DNA of 13,493 nt from Anaerolineae bacterium (GTDB lineage Bacteria; Chloroflexota; Anaerolineae; Anaerolineales; Villigracilaceae). A program made the translations under genes and the position numbers. Under the pieces are notes generated by a model, which was not told the origin of the DNA, did not search any database, and worked only from the letters and a program-made list of their open reading frames with translations. How positions within the stretch are numbered: position 1 is the stretch's first letter; every line of letters starts with the position of its first letter. Below are positions 5,726 to 12,506 of the stretch, piece after piece. The stretch covers positions 1 through 13,493 of the forward strand of contig DQGV01000366.1 in the NCBI GenBank assembly GCA_003524705.1, read 5' to 3'.

Positions 5726-6853
5726 TTAAAAATCCAATTCTTTCTGACGCATAACGACTGATTCGACCAAGCCGATGCCAAGCATGAGTGCGGTGAGGCC
5801 ACTTCCACCGTAACTGATAAATGGCAGTGGCAAACCTGATACTGGTAATAAATTTAGATTCATACCAATATTTACTAAGCCTTGAAAAAATATCAGTGTG
5901 GCTATGCCAATTGCAATCATAGCGCCTGAAACGTCGCGTGCTTTTTGTCCGGCACGAATACATCGCCAAACAATAAAAGCAATTGTGACGATGATTAATC
6001 CACCACCAACTGTGCCAAATTCTTCTGAACTTGCGGCGAAAATAAAGTCAGTATGGCGTACTTTCAAAAAGCGCAATTGAGTTTGTGTGCCTTGGTTATA
6101 TCCCTCACCCAACACGCCGCCTGCGCCTATTGCAATTAATGCTTGTTGCACATTGTAGCGATTTCCATACGTATCATTTGGGTCTGGCACAACAAATGTG
6201 ACAATTCGTTGTTGTTGATATTCTTGTAAAAATGGGATTCTAACCCCAAGCACAGAAAGGATAACAACTGTGCCAAACAAAACCGCCCCAACTGTGCCAG
6301 CAATTAAGACAAAACGCATCTCAATGCCATTGATGAACAACATGACTGCCAAGATGACAGACAAGACCATCACGTTACTTAAGTTTGGTTGCAAGAGGAT
6401 TAATAGAATAATTCCTGATGCCCATAACACCGCGCCAATCACCCATTTTAGGTCTCGCGGCTGATATTGCACAGCCTCAAAATAACGCGCCAAAATGATA
6501 ATTGCTATAATTTTTGCAAACTCTGTAGGTTGTAAGAACAATACACCCACTTGAAACCAACGCTGAGCACCAAATGCACTTTGACCAAATCCTGTTAGCG
6601 TCAATAAAAAACCGACAATGACAATATAAATAGGAATATATAAAGACAACCAATATCGGTAATCAATGGAGGCGACTAAAAAAATTAGAACGACGCCTAG
6701 TAAAGCAAAATATACTTGCCTGATAATTACTGGCTGCAACACTTCATTCCCAGCAACAGCAGAACGAATCATGACAGTGCCAAATGCCGAAGCAAGTACC
6801 ACTGCACCTAATAAAAGAAAATCAAAGTTTCGCCAAGAAAGTCCACGAGTCAT
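5726..6853 (-). CDS. rodA: RodA, SEDS-family peptidoglycan glycosyltransferase
   Basis: A 375-residue polytopic membrane protein with about ten hydrophobic helices, the normal size for RodA. It polymerises lipid II into glycan strands for the lateral wall, with PBP2 as its transpeptidase partner. Signature parts are FGAQRWFQVG (94-103), LQPTEFAK, the extracytoplasmic HTDFIFA with the probable catalytic Asp D269, and GMNLNLLPVSGLPLPFISYGGSG near the C-terminus. RodA is favoured over FtsW because of the linkage to mreBCD and mrdA, together with that C-terminal wording. One oddity is that the usual QPDLG motif reads QPNLSN (155-160), with Asn in place of Asp. ATG 6853 has no Shine-Dalgarno; a terminator-like hairpin ends just before it, so expression may be attenuated or driven separately from minCDE. 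Confidence 0.94.
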   Translation of the reverse strand: MTRGLSWRNFDFLLLGAVVLASAFGTVMIRSAVAGNEVLQPVIIRQVYFALLGVVLIFLVASIDYRYWLSLYIPIYIVIVGFLLTLTGFGQSAFGAQRWFQVGVLFLQPTEFAKIIAIIILARYFEAVQYQPRDLKWVIGAVLWASGIILLILLQPNLSNVMVLSVILAVMLFINGIEMRFVLIAGTVGAVLFGTVVILSVLGVRIPFLQEYQQQRIVTFVVPDPNDTYGNRYNVQQALIAIGAGGVLGEGYNQGTQTQLRFLKVRHTDFIFAASSEEFGTVGGGLIIVTIAFIVWRCIRAGQKARDVSGAMIAIGIATLIFFQGLVNIGMNLNLLPVSGLPLPFISYGGSGLTALMLGIGLVESVVMRQKELDF

Positions 6854-6856
6854 AAT

Positions 6857-6903
6857 AAAAACACGGATGCAACTAGAACTTCATCAAGTTGACCCGTGCC
6901 TCC
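6857..6903 (-). promoter_or_regulatory. Terminator-like hairpin with buried GGAGG in the minE-rodA gap
   Basis: On the minus strand, CACGGGTCAACT (6898-6887) pairs with AGTTGCATCCGTG (6874-6862), with one mismatch and one bulge. It is followed at once by TTTTT (6861-6857) and, three bases later, by the rodA ATG. A good Shine-Dalgarno GGAGG (6903-6899) directly abuts the left arm but is too far from the rodA start. It precedes a tiny frame ATG-AAG-TTC-TAG at 6884-6873. It could be an attenuator, or a simple leaky terminator inside the operon. Confidence 0.45.
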
Positions 6904-6919
6904 AATTTTGAAAAAAGAA

Positions 6920-7171
6920 TCAACCTGCGCGATTACGAGTCACACTCCGCAATGGAATATCAGCAACCAATCTTTGTTCACGTCCATCACGCTCCAAACC
7001 AATTTGCACAGCATCAGGGTCAATTTCAATATATTTTGAAATCGCTTTCAATAAATCATCTTTCAATGCTTCTAATTGCGCGGGCGTTAAATCGGTACGG
7101 TCATGTACCAATACAAGTTGTAATCTTTCTTTTGCACTCGCCGCGCTTTTTTTACGGGTAAAGAAATTCAT
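6920..7171 (-). CDS. minE: Cell division topological specificity factor MinE
   Basis: An 83-residue protein, typical for MinE, which displaces MinC from MinD and stimulates MinD ATPase, driving the Min pattern that keeps division at mid-cell. The N-terminal MNFFTRKKSA is the amphipathic membrane-binding start. SAKERLQLVLVHDR is the MinD-contacting segment. DLLKAISKYIEIDPDAVQI leads into the beta-rich dimer domain. ATG 7171 lies one base after the minD stop. The Shine-Dalgarno GGAGG lies in the last codons of minD, a clear sign of translational coupling. It ends with TGA. Confidence 0.96.
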   Translation of the reverse strand: MNFFTRKKSAASAKERLQLVLVHDRTDLTPAQLEALKDDLLKAISKYIEIDPDAVQIGLERDGREQRLVADIPLRSVTRNRAG

Positions 7172-7172
7172 T

Positions 7173-7970
7173 TTATTTCCTCCCCGTTAACTTTTGAATG
7201 GCAGACCACAAACCACTTTGTGAATCTAAATCCATAAATGGGACATCTTGTCCTTGCAAGCGTCTGGCAATATTTCGAAAGGCTTGCCCTGCGCGACTTT
7301 TCGCGTCAGTGACTACGGGTGCGCCTTTGTTTGAACCGATAATTACGTTTTCATCTTCCGGCACGATTCCGATTAATTGAATGCCGAGCAAATCTAAAAC
7401 ATCCTCGGCAGAGAGCATATCATTATTTTTTACGAGTGTTGGATTCAAACGATTCAAAATTAAGGATGGGTTTCCTTTTTCTTCTGCTTCTAAAATGCCA
7501 ACCACTCTATCCGCATCTCGCACGGCGCTGACTTCTGGATTTGTTACCACCAAGACTCTATCTGCGGCGGCAATGGAGTTACGAAAGCCACGCTCAATGC
7601 CGGCGGGAGAATCAATGATGACGAAATCAGAATCAGGTTTGAGGTCATTGCAGATGCGCACCATATCCGATGGCGAGACAGCGTTTTTATCACGAGTCTG
7701 TGCCGCAGGAATCAAATACATCTCAGGATATTTTTTATCGCGAATCATGGCTTGCTTTAATTTGCAACGACCTTCGATGACATCCACAATATCATAGACA
7801 ATGCGATTTTCAAGCCCCATGACCACATCAAGATTTCGCAAACCAATGTCACCATCTATACAAACAACTCGTTTGCCATCCATTGCAAGTGCAGTGGCAA
7901 GGTTTGCAACGGCTGTAGTTTTTCCTACGCCGCCTTTTCCTGATGTGACTGTGATTACTTGTGCTGTCAT
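7173..7970 (-). CDS. minD: Septum site-determining ATPase MinD
   Basis: A 265-residue ParA/MinD-type ATPase. The deviant Walker A motif is SGKGGVGKTT (signature Lys K12, P-loop Lys K17). The Walker A' region is CIDGDIGLRNLDVVMGLENR and the Walker B-like strand is FVIIDSPAGIE. The C-terminal GLWSAIQKLTGRK is the amphipathic membrane-targeting helix. With ATP, MinD dimerises on the membrane and recruits MinC or MinE, so it carries the inhibitor to the poles. Start ATG 7970 has AGGA six bases upstream. The gene is separated from minC by 73 nt holding an inverted repeat and is coupled to minE downstream. Confidence 0.97.
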   Translation of the reverse strand: MTAQVITVTSGKGGVGKTTAVANLATALAMDGKRVVCIDGDIGLRNLDVVMGLENRIVYDIVDVIEGRCKLKQAMIRDKKYPEMYLIPAAQTRDKNAVSPSDMVRICNDLKPDSDFVIIDSPAGIERGFRNSIAAADRVLVVTNPEVSAVRDADRVVGILEAEEKGNPSLILNRLNPTLVKNNDMLSAEDVLDLLGIQLIGIVPEDENVIIGSNKGAPVVTDAKSRAGQAFRNIARRLQGQDVPFMDLDSQSGLWSAIQKLTGRK

Positions 7971-7991
7971 ATTATGTCCTGTTAGTTGATT

Positions 7992-8034
7992 TGTCAGCCT
8001 GAGTGAAACGAAGGGTTTCTAAGTCAGAATGACA
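7992..8034. repeat. Inverted repeat in the minC-minD gap
   Basis: TGTCAGCCTGA (7992-8002) faces TCAGAATGACA (8024-8034): 11-bp arms with two mismatches. The loop contains a further GAAAC/GTTTC stem. No T-run follows on the minus strand, so it is not a plain terminator. From recall, the motif TGTCATTCTGA...GAAGCGAAG is a dispersed intergenic repeat in many bacterial genomes. Confidence 0.65.
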
Positions 8035-8043
8035 CAATAGTTT

Positions 8044-8733
8044 TTAATTTACGTTCCACAACTCTGCTTGCAACTTACCGGCTTCATTAATACTTGCAAT
8101 TTCAGGTCTGGGATCTTTTTGTGGTTTGAGCATAGCAGAAACTTCATCGGCGATACGTAATTGATTGGCTGATAAATCTAACGCGCAAATAAAGGCGTTA
8201 CGATTTCCTTTTGCGCCAGCATGTATCACACCACGTACTCTGCCCCACACTACAACATTTCCTTCAGCAATCACTTCGGCACCTGGGTTTACATCACCAA
8301 TAATCACAATATTACCCGGATATTCAATGCGTGTGCCAGAGCGAATCGTTTTTGAAATAAATAAAGCAGTTTCATCACTGATTGTATCAGCGAAACTTCT
8401 TTGTTCTTCGGGGCGTGGTTTAGAGATACGTGTAGCAAGCCCTAATAACTGTGATGTTTGTTCTGTCATCGGTGATTCACTAATGACTGCCCATAACGCT
8501 ACATTTCTTTCAGAAAGTTGGTCTCGCAATTCGACCAAGTCATTAACTTTTAATACCTGATTGCCCACATCCATAGCGAGGCGTGCACCTTGAAAAAAGG
8601 CGGGCTTTTCATCAATTTGTAGAATCAAAGCAGTGCGTTGGTCTTCCCAAGCGGCATCAGAAAATGTCGCTAGTAATCCATCCCGTATGCCTTTGATTTG
8701 GACAATTGAAGTCACTTGTTCCATAGTAATCAT
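8044..8733 (-). CDS. minC: Septum site-determining protein MinC
   Basis: A 229-residue inhibitor of FtsZ assembly. The N-terminal domain (about 1-105, VQIKGIRDGLLATF...) is the variable FtsZ-acting part. A linker follows. Residues about 128-198 make up the conserved C-terminal beta-helix that dimerises and binds MinD: RSGTRIEYPGNIVIIGDVN, GAEVIAEGNVVVWGRVRG, HAGAKGNRNAFICALDL and NQLRIA. A further 30-residue tail ends in ELWNVN. ATG 8733 is used here; an in-frame ATG at 8724 is an equally possible start, since neither has a Shine-Dalgarno. A TATAAT box 10 nt upstream and a 113-nt gap to mrdA suggest that minCDE has its own promoter besides any read-through from the mre genes. Confidence 0.95.
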   Translation of the reverse strand: MITMEQVTSIVQIKGIRDGLLATFSDAAWEDQRTALILQIDEKPAFFQGARLAMDVGNQVLKVNDLVELRDQLSERNVALWAVISESPMTEQTSQLLGLATRISKPRPEEQRSFADTISDETALFISKTIRSGTRIEYPGNIVIIGDVNPGAEVIAEGNVVVWGRVRGVIHAGAKGNRNAFICALDLSANQLRIADEVSAMLKPQKDPRPEIASINEAGKLQAELWNVN

Positions 8734-8743
8734 TCTTGGTCAA

Positions 8744-8749
8744 ATTATA
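8744..8749 (-). promoter_or_regulatory. Probable -10 box (TATAAT) of minC
   Basis: A consensus TATAAT on the minus strand ends 10 nt before ATG 8733. The region 17 nt upstream (TGTGGC) is a poor -35. The predicted transcript would start almost at the ATG, giving a leaderless or near-leaderless message, in agreement with the missing Shine-Dalgarno. Confidence 0.4.
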
Positions 8750-8765
8750 CCTGATGGAACGGTTT

Positions 8766-8837
8766 AGCCACAGTGAACATAGAGCAAAATAAAGAAAGAA
8801 GAAAGAGAAAAATGTGTTTCTAAATATTTCTATGGCT
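8766..8837. repeat. Short inverted repeat with purine tract in the mrdA-minC gap
   Basis: AGCCACAG (8766-8773) pairs with CTATGGCT (8830-8837), with one G-T pair. The long spacer holds an almost pure purine stretch (about 8790-8812, AAAGAAAGAAGAAAGAGAAA). On the minus strand this is a long C/T-rich tract after mrdA. Together with the flanking bases it resembles a worn dispersed repeat of the 'CCACAG...' kind. The rest of the 113-nt gap shows only the minC -10 box. Confidence 0.45.
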
Positions 8838-8847
8838 TAATAATATT

Positions 8848-11082
8848 TTACGGATTTACTCCCGTTGCTGAATCCGTCGCTTTGATTTCAAAATATGCCT
8901 TAATCATACGCGCCACCATCGGACCTGCTACACTTGCACCTTCGCCACCATTATAGGCAAATGCAACCACTGCAATTTCAGGGTCATCATATGGAGCATA
9001 AGCCAAAGTCCATGAGTGTGTGGGCCAAGCCCCAAATGCACAGCGGTCTGCGGCACGGGCTACATCGTCACAATATTCGGCTGTGCCTGTTTTGCCTGCT
9101 ACGGCTATTGGAAAATCTACAAACAAATCATGCAATGTACCAAAAGTCGAATCAGTCACGGCTTGGCGCGTCCCTTGTCGAACTGCTTGTATTGCTTCTG
9201 GTTGGATAATCTTCAAATCATCTGTCAATGTACAGTATGGACCTTCACATGAATAGCCTTGAATTAATGGTGTGACAGTCACATCCCATTTGGTGTTTAG
9301 AGTGAATGGAGAAATTTGATAACTACCGGGTGTTTCAAATTGTGTTGCTGTAAAATCTGTAGGATTAAACCAATACGGAATAACATTACCATCACCATCA
9401 GTTACTTGACGAACAATGGTTGGTTGCATCAGGACACCATTATTAGCAATGACGGAGCCAGACATTAAAACTTGTAGTGGTGTAGCAAGAACATATCCCT
9501 GCCCCACGCTAGCAATATATGTGTCACCTGTTGACCAGTTTTCCCCTGTGTTGATGCGTTTCCAATCAGGGTCTGGAATCAAGCCATCTTGTTCACCTAA
9601 TAATTGAATGCCGGATGGTTCATCATATCCTAATGCGCGTGCATATTGACGAAGTCGCTCCACCCCTAAACCTTGTGGAATTTCATCTTCATATCCGCCA
9701 CCAAGTTTATAAAAACAAACGTTACTAGAATATGCAATACATTGTAAAAATCGCAGACTACCAAAACCGGCTGGATTTTCTGAAAAGATGTAATCAACGA
9801 ATGGACGTGTGTTTGCATCAGTACAAATATCATTCGGGTTGAAGCGTTCACACAATAATAACTGTCCAGGTGTTTGTATAATTGTATTTAAATCAATCAC
9901 ACCTTCATTAAATGCGCCCGTTGCTGTTGATAACTTGAATGTAGAACCGGGCGGGTACTCTGCTGAGATGGCATTATTTAATAAAGGTTTACGAGGGTCT
10001 TGACTCAATTGTTCATAATAATAAGCAGGAATGATGCGAGACAAACGATTGTTTTCATAATCCGGATAAGAAACCATAGCAAGAATTTCGCCTGTTTTCG
10101 GATTCATAGCAATAATCACACCGCTTGAAATTCGGGTTGTTCCAAAATATGTATTCCAAAAACGAATCTCTTCTAACAATGTTGCTTGGGCGGCGGTTTG
10201 TAAACGTGTATCAATTGTCAAATACACATTATTACCCGGCGATGGCGCAATTGGTGGTTCTAAATTGCGTAACTCCTGCCCTGCCACATCTACTTGCACA
10301 ACACGCAAACCATTTCTGCCAGCCAAAATATCTTGTAGCGATGCTTCCACACCGGAATAACCGATTTTGTCACGATTTGGAATAAAACCTTGCGCTCGTA
10401 ATTCTTCTTCTTGAGATGCAGGGATAGGACCCAAAAAGCCAACGACATGAGAAGTTAATGCACCTGTTGGATAATCACGTATCGCTTCAATCTCGACTTC
10501 GACACCTGGCCAGTCCATTGATTTTTCTTCTACCATTCGAGCAATTTCTTCAGACACATTACAAGCAACCTTAACCGGGCTATATGGTGCTAACGTATTT
10601 TGTAATGCCACCATTTGAGCAATACTTGGTCCTGGTATACAGGCACTAAACAATTTTGCTTCTTCAAGTGAAGTTTCTGTGAGGAACCCACCGGGAACTT
10701 CAATCAATATTTCATCGGTGATAGAGTTTTCCGAAATAAAATTACCAACAGATACTTCAATAATTTCAGATATCTCACGATAAATTTGTTGAATTTCAGA
10801 ATTATCGGCTGGTAAGTTGGCGGGCGTAATAATCACATTATAAGAAGCGACATTGCGTGCCAAAATATAGCCGTGTCGGTCATAAATAATTCCGCGTGGA
10901 GCAGGCACACTCACTTCATTGGTGTAATTATCCACTGCACGGGCGGCAAAATCTGCATTTTGAAAGATTTGTAGATTAATTAATCGTAACAGCAAAGCTG
11001 TAAACGCCAATAAAATCACAATGTAAATTGTATTGATTCGCCACGTTTCAAAACGAACTGGGCGGTTTGAATTCACACTCAT
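8848..11082 (-). CDS. mrdA: Penicillin-binding protein 2, elongasome transpeptidase
   Basis: A 744-residue class B PBP, about 100 longer than E. coli PBP2. It has a short cytoplasmic tail, one membrane helix (about 18-38) and an extracytoplasmic part. The pedestal domain (about 45-280) includes APRGIIYDRHG and GYSGVEASLQDILAGRNG. The transpeptidase domain has all three active-site motifs: S380-T-F-K383, S452-S-N454 and K664-T-G666. It cross-links wall peptides during lateral growth with RodA. It holds ten cysteines, all outside the membrane, which fall into five near pairs: 148/174, 411/420, 448/456, 612/617, 671/681. The last pair follows KTGTAEY directly. ATG 11082 overlaps the mreD stop in ATGA, with GAGGTG six bases upstream, so the two are translationally coupled. 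Confidence 0.95.
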   Translation of the reverse strand: MSVNSNRPVRFETWRINTIYIVILLAFTALLLRLINLQIFQNADFAARAVDNYTNEVSVPAPRGIIYDRHGYILARNVASYNVIITPANLPADNSEIQQIYREISEIIEVSVGNFISENSITDEILIEVPGGFLTETSLEEAKLFSACIPGPSIAQMVALQNTLAPYSPVKVACNVSEEIARMVEEKSMDWPGVEVEIEAIRDYPTGALTSHVVGFLGPIPASQEEELRAQGFIPNRDKIGYSGVEASLQDILAGRNGLRVVQVDVAGQELRNLEPPIAPSPGNNVYLTIDTRLQTAAQATLLEEIRFWNTYFGTTRISSGVIIAMNPKTGEILAMVSYPDYENNRLSRIIPAYYYEQLSQDPRKPLLNNAISAEYPPGSTFKLSTATGAFNEGVIDLNTIIQTPGQLLLCERFNPNDICTDANTRPFVDYIFSENPAGFGSLRFLQCIAYSSNVCFYKLGGGYEDEIPQGLGVERLRQYARALGYDEPSGIQLLGEQDGLIPDPDWKRINTGENWSTGDTYIASVGQGYVLATPLQVLMSGSVIANNGVLMQPTIVRQVTDGDGNVIPYWFNPTDFTATQFETPGSYQISPFTLNTKWDVTVTPLIQGYSCEGPYCTLTDDLKIIQPEAIQAVRQGTRQAVTDSTFGTLHDLFVDFPIAVAGKTGTAEYCDDVARAADRCAFGAWPTHSWTLAYAPYDDPEIAVVAFAYNGGEGASVAGPMVARMIKAYFEIKATDSATGVNP

Positions 11083-11579
11083 TCCATCACCTCAGCAGGA
11101 TAAACCCAATAGGAAAGGTCTCTCATTAACGTATAAACAGGAATAGAAAATAATATATTCAATAATAAAGTAGGCAAGGTAATTAATGTAGCCACGTCTG
11201 AAAAAGAGAATGATGTGCCTAAAAGCGTTAAAACACCAAATGATAGTATGTGCATAACCAGTGTGCCTGTAAACACAACACTAAACATAGCCAGCAATGG
11301 GGCTTGCCAAACTCTTCTTTGTAAAATACGGGCGATGTAAACAATACTTATATAACCAACGACAAAGACAATCCACGGTAGGCTCGAAATGAAAGCGACA
11401 AATAAACATGCCACTGCCGCCCAATGCCAAGCGGAATCAACACGTTCTTGTAAAGCCCATGCCGCAATGATTAACATGGGTAAGTCGGCATAGCCTTGAA
11501 GTAAATGTATTTCGCTGACGAGTGATGATTGCACAATCACTGCCAGCCCAAGCAAAGGGAATGCTATGATGTTTCGCAT
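11079..11579 (-). CDS. mreD: Rod shape-determining membrane protein MreD
   Basis: A 166-residue very hydrophobic protein with five or six membrane helices, the usual size and make-up of MreD, placed between mreC and mrdA. The sequence family is weakly conserved, so the call rests on length, topology (short basic start MRNIIAF, helices throughout, FSIPVYTLMRDL near the end) and gene order. MreD is thought to help MreC and the RodA-PBP2 pair assemble in the membrane. It starts 46 nt after mreC without a clear Shine-Dalgarno, and its TGA stop overlaps the mrdA ATG. Confidence 0.88.
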   Translation of the reverse strand: MRNIIAFPLLGLAVIVQSSLVSEIHLLQGYADLPMLIIAAWALQERVDSAWHWAAVACLFVAFISSLPWIVFVVGYISIVYIARILQRRVWQAPLLAMFSVVFTGTLVMHILSFGVLTLLGTSFSFSDVATLITLPTLLLNILFSIPVYTLMRDLSYWVYPAEVME

Positions 11580-11625
11580 GTGTTTAATACTTTACCACAA
11601 GGAATTAAAGGATTATGAATATTTA

Positions 11626-12459
11626 TTAAGGGGAAACAGGCACAAGCGGACTAATATCTACCGGGCGGAAGTTGGTGATGACGAGAACAATCTCAAGACG
11701 AGTAAAGTCTACGGCAGGTTGAACCGTCGCTTGCTGAAACAACTCGAATTCCAGAGTCCGAAGCGTGACGACTTGCCCAATGACTAAATCGGCTGGGTAT
11801 CCACCACCTAAACCGGATGTCAAAATTAAATCGCCGGGTTCAACTGTTACATCTTGTGAAATTAAATCCAGAGAAATATCTCCAGTGACAGAGCCATATA
11901 AAACAGCATTGGTATCTGCATTTTGTAAATAGACATTGACACCTGAAGCCGGGTCGGTGATTAATTGCACGCGCGCCGCATCAGCAATAACTGCATCTAC
12001 TCTGCCAACTAAGCCTTGATTTGTTACAACAGGCATACCGCGTTGAATATCATCATTTGAACCGCGATTGATAATGATGTAATGTAAAAATGGACTTGGG
12101 TCACGACCGATAACCGAAGCGGCTTTATATGTACTTTCTGGGTTGGAACGTGAAAAATCTACCAATGCAGCCAGAATTTCAGTTTCGTTGACGCGTTGTT
12201 GTAATTCAATTAATTGTGCTTGCAGTTGTGATACTTGTGCTTCAAGGTTGGCATTTTCTTGACGAAGCGCCACAATATCACCGGGGGCTGTTACTAAATC
12301 TTGAAAGCCTTGATAGCGTGTGAATATCCATGTTTGGATACTGATAAATATAGAACTAAAACGATTCGACGCAGTGCCGAAAAAACCACCTAATGCTAAG
12401 GCAAGGATACCCCCAACGACTAAAAATATGATTGTTGTCTGTAAAGAACGGGAATTCAT
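11626..12459 (-). CDS. mreC: Rod shape-determining protein MreC
   Basis: A 277-residue bitopic protein. A membrane helix lies at about 9-26. A coiled coil with Gln/Leu/Glu heptads follows at about 58-95 (ALRQENANLEAQVSQLQ). Residues about 110-265 form the paired beta-barrel part, with VIGRDPSPFLHYIIINRGS, RGMPVV-NQGLVGRV and LTSGLGGGYPADLVIGQV, all standard MreC wording. MreC sits outside the membrane and activates PBP2. It has no cysteine, unlike the neighbouring PBP2. ATG 12459 follows CTATAAA without Shine-Dalgarno, 47 nt after mreB. Confidence 0.94.
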   Translation of the reverse strand: MNSRSLQTTIIFLVVGGILALALGGFFGTASNRFSSIFISIQTWIFTRYQGFQDLVTAPGDIVALRQENANLEAQVSQLQAQLIELQQRVNETEILAALVDFSRSNPESTYKAASVIGRDPSPFLHYIIINRGSNDDIQRGMPVVTNQGLVGRVDAVIADAARVQLITDPASGVNVYLQNADTNAVLYGSVTGDISLDLISQDVTVEPGDLILTSGLGGGYPADLVIGQVVTLRTLEFELFQQATVQPAVDFTRLEIVLVITNFRPVDISPLVPVSP

Positions 12460-12476
12460 TTTATAGATAATGTTCT

Positions 12477-12496
12477 CGTCGCCGAGGACGGCAACG
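12477..12496. other. Small hairpin in the mreB-mreC gap
   Basis: CGTTGCC and GGCGACG (minus strand, 12496-12490 with 12483-12477) pair over 7 bp, including one G-T pair, with a six-base loop. No T-run follows, so it is not a terminator. It could be a processing or stability element, or chance. Confidence 0.3.
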
Positions 12497-12506
12497 AAAG
12501 CAAATA

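Noticed and set aside
7381..7797. A 138-codon plus-strand ORF
   Set aside because: It is wholly antisense to minD, a clearly recognised gene, and is Ser/Thr-rich shadow sequence. The same holds for 8165-8560 opposite minC and the plus-strand ORFs opposite mrdA and mreB.
12477..12496. Terminator between mreB and mreC
   Set aside because: Hairpin of 7 bp without T-run, inside a gene series that is normally co-transcribed.
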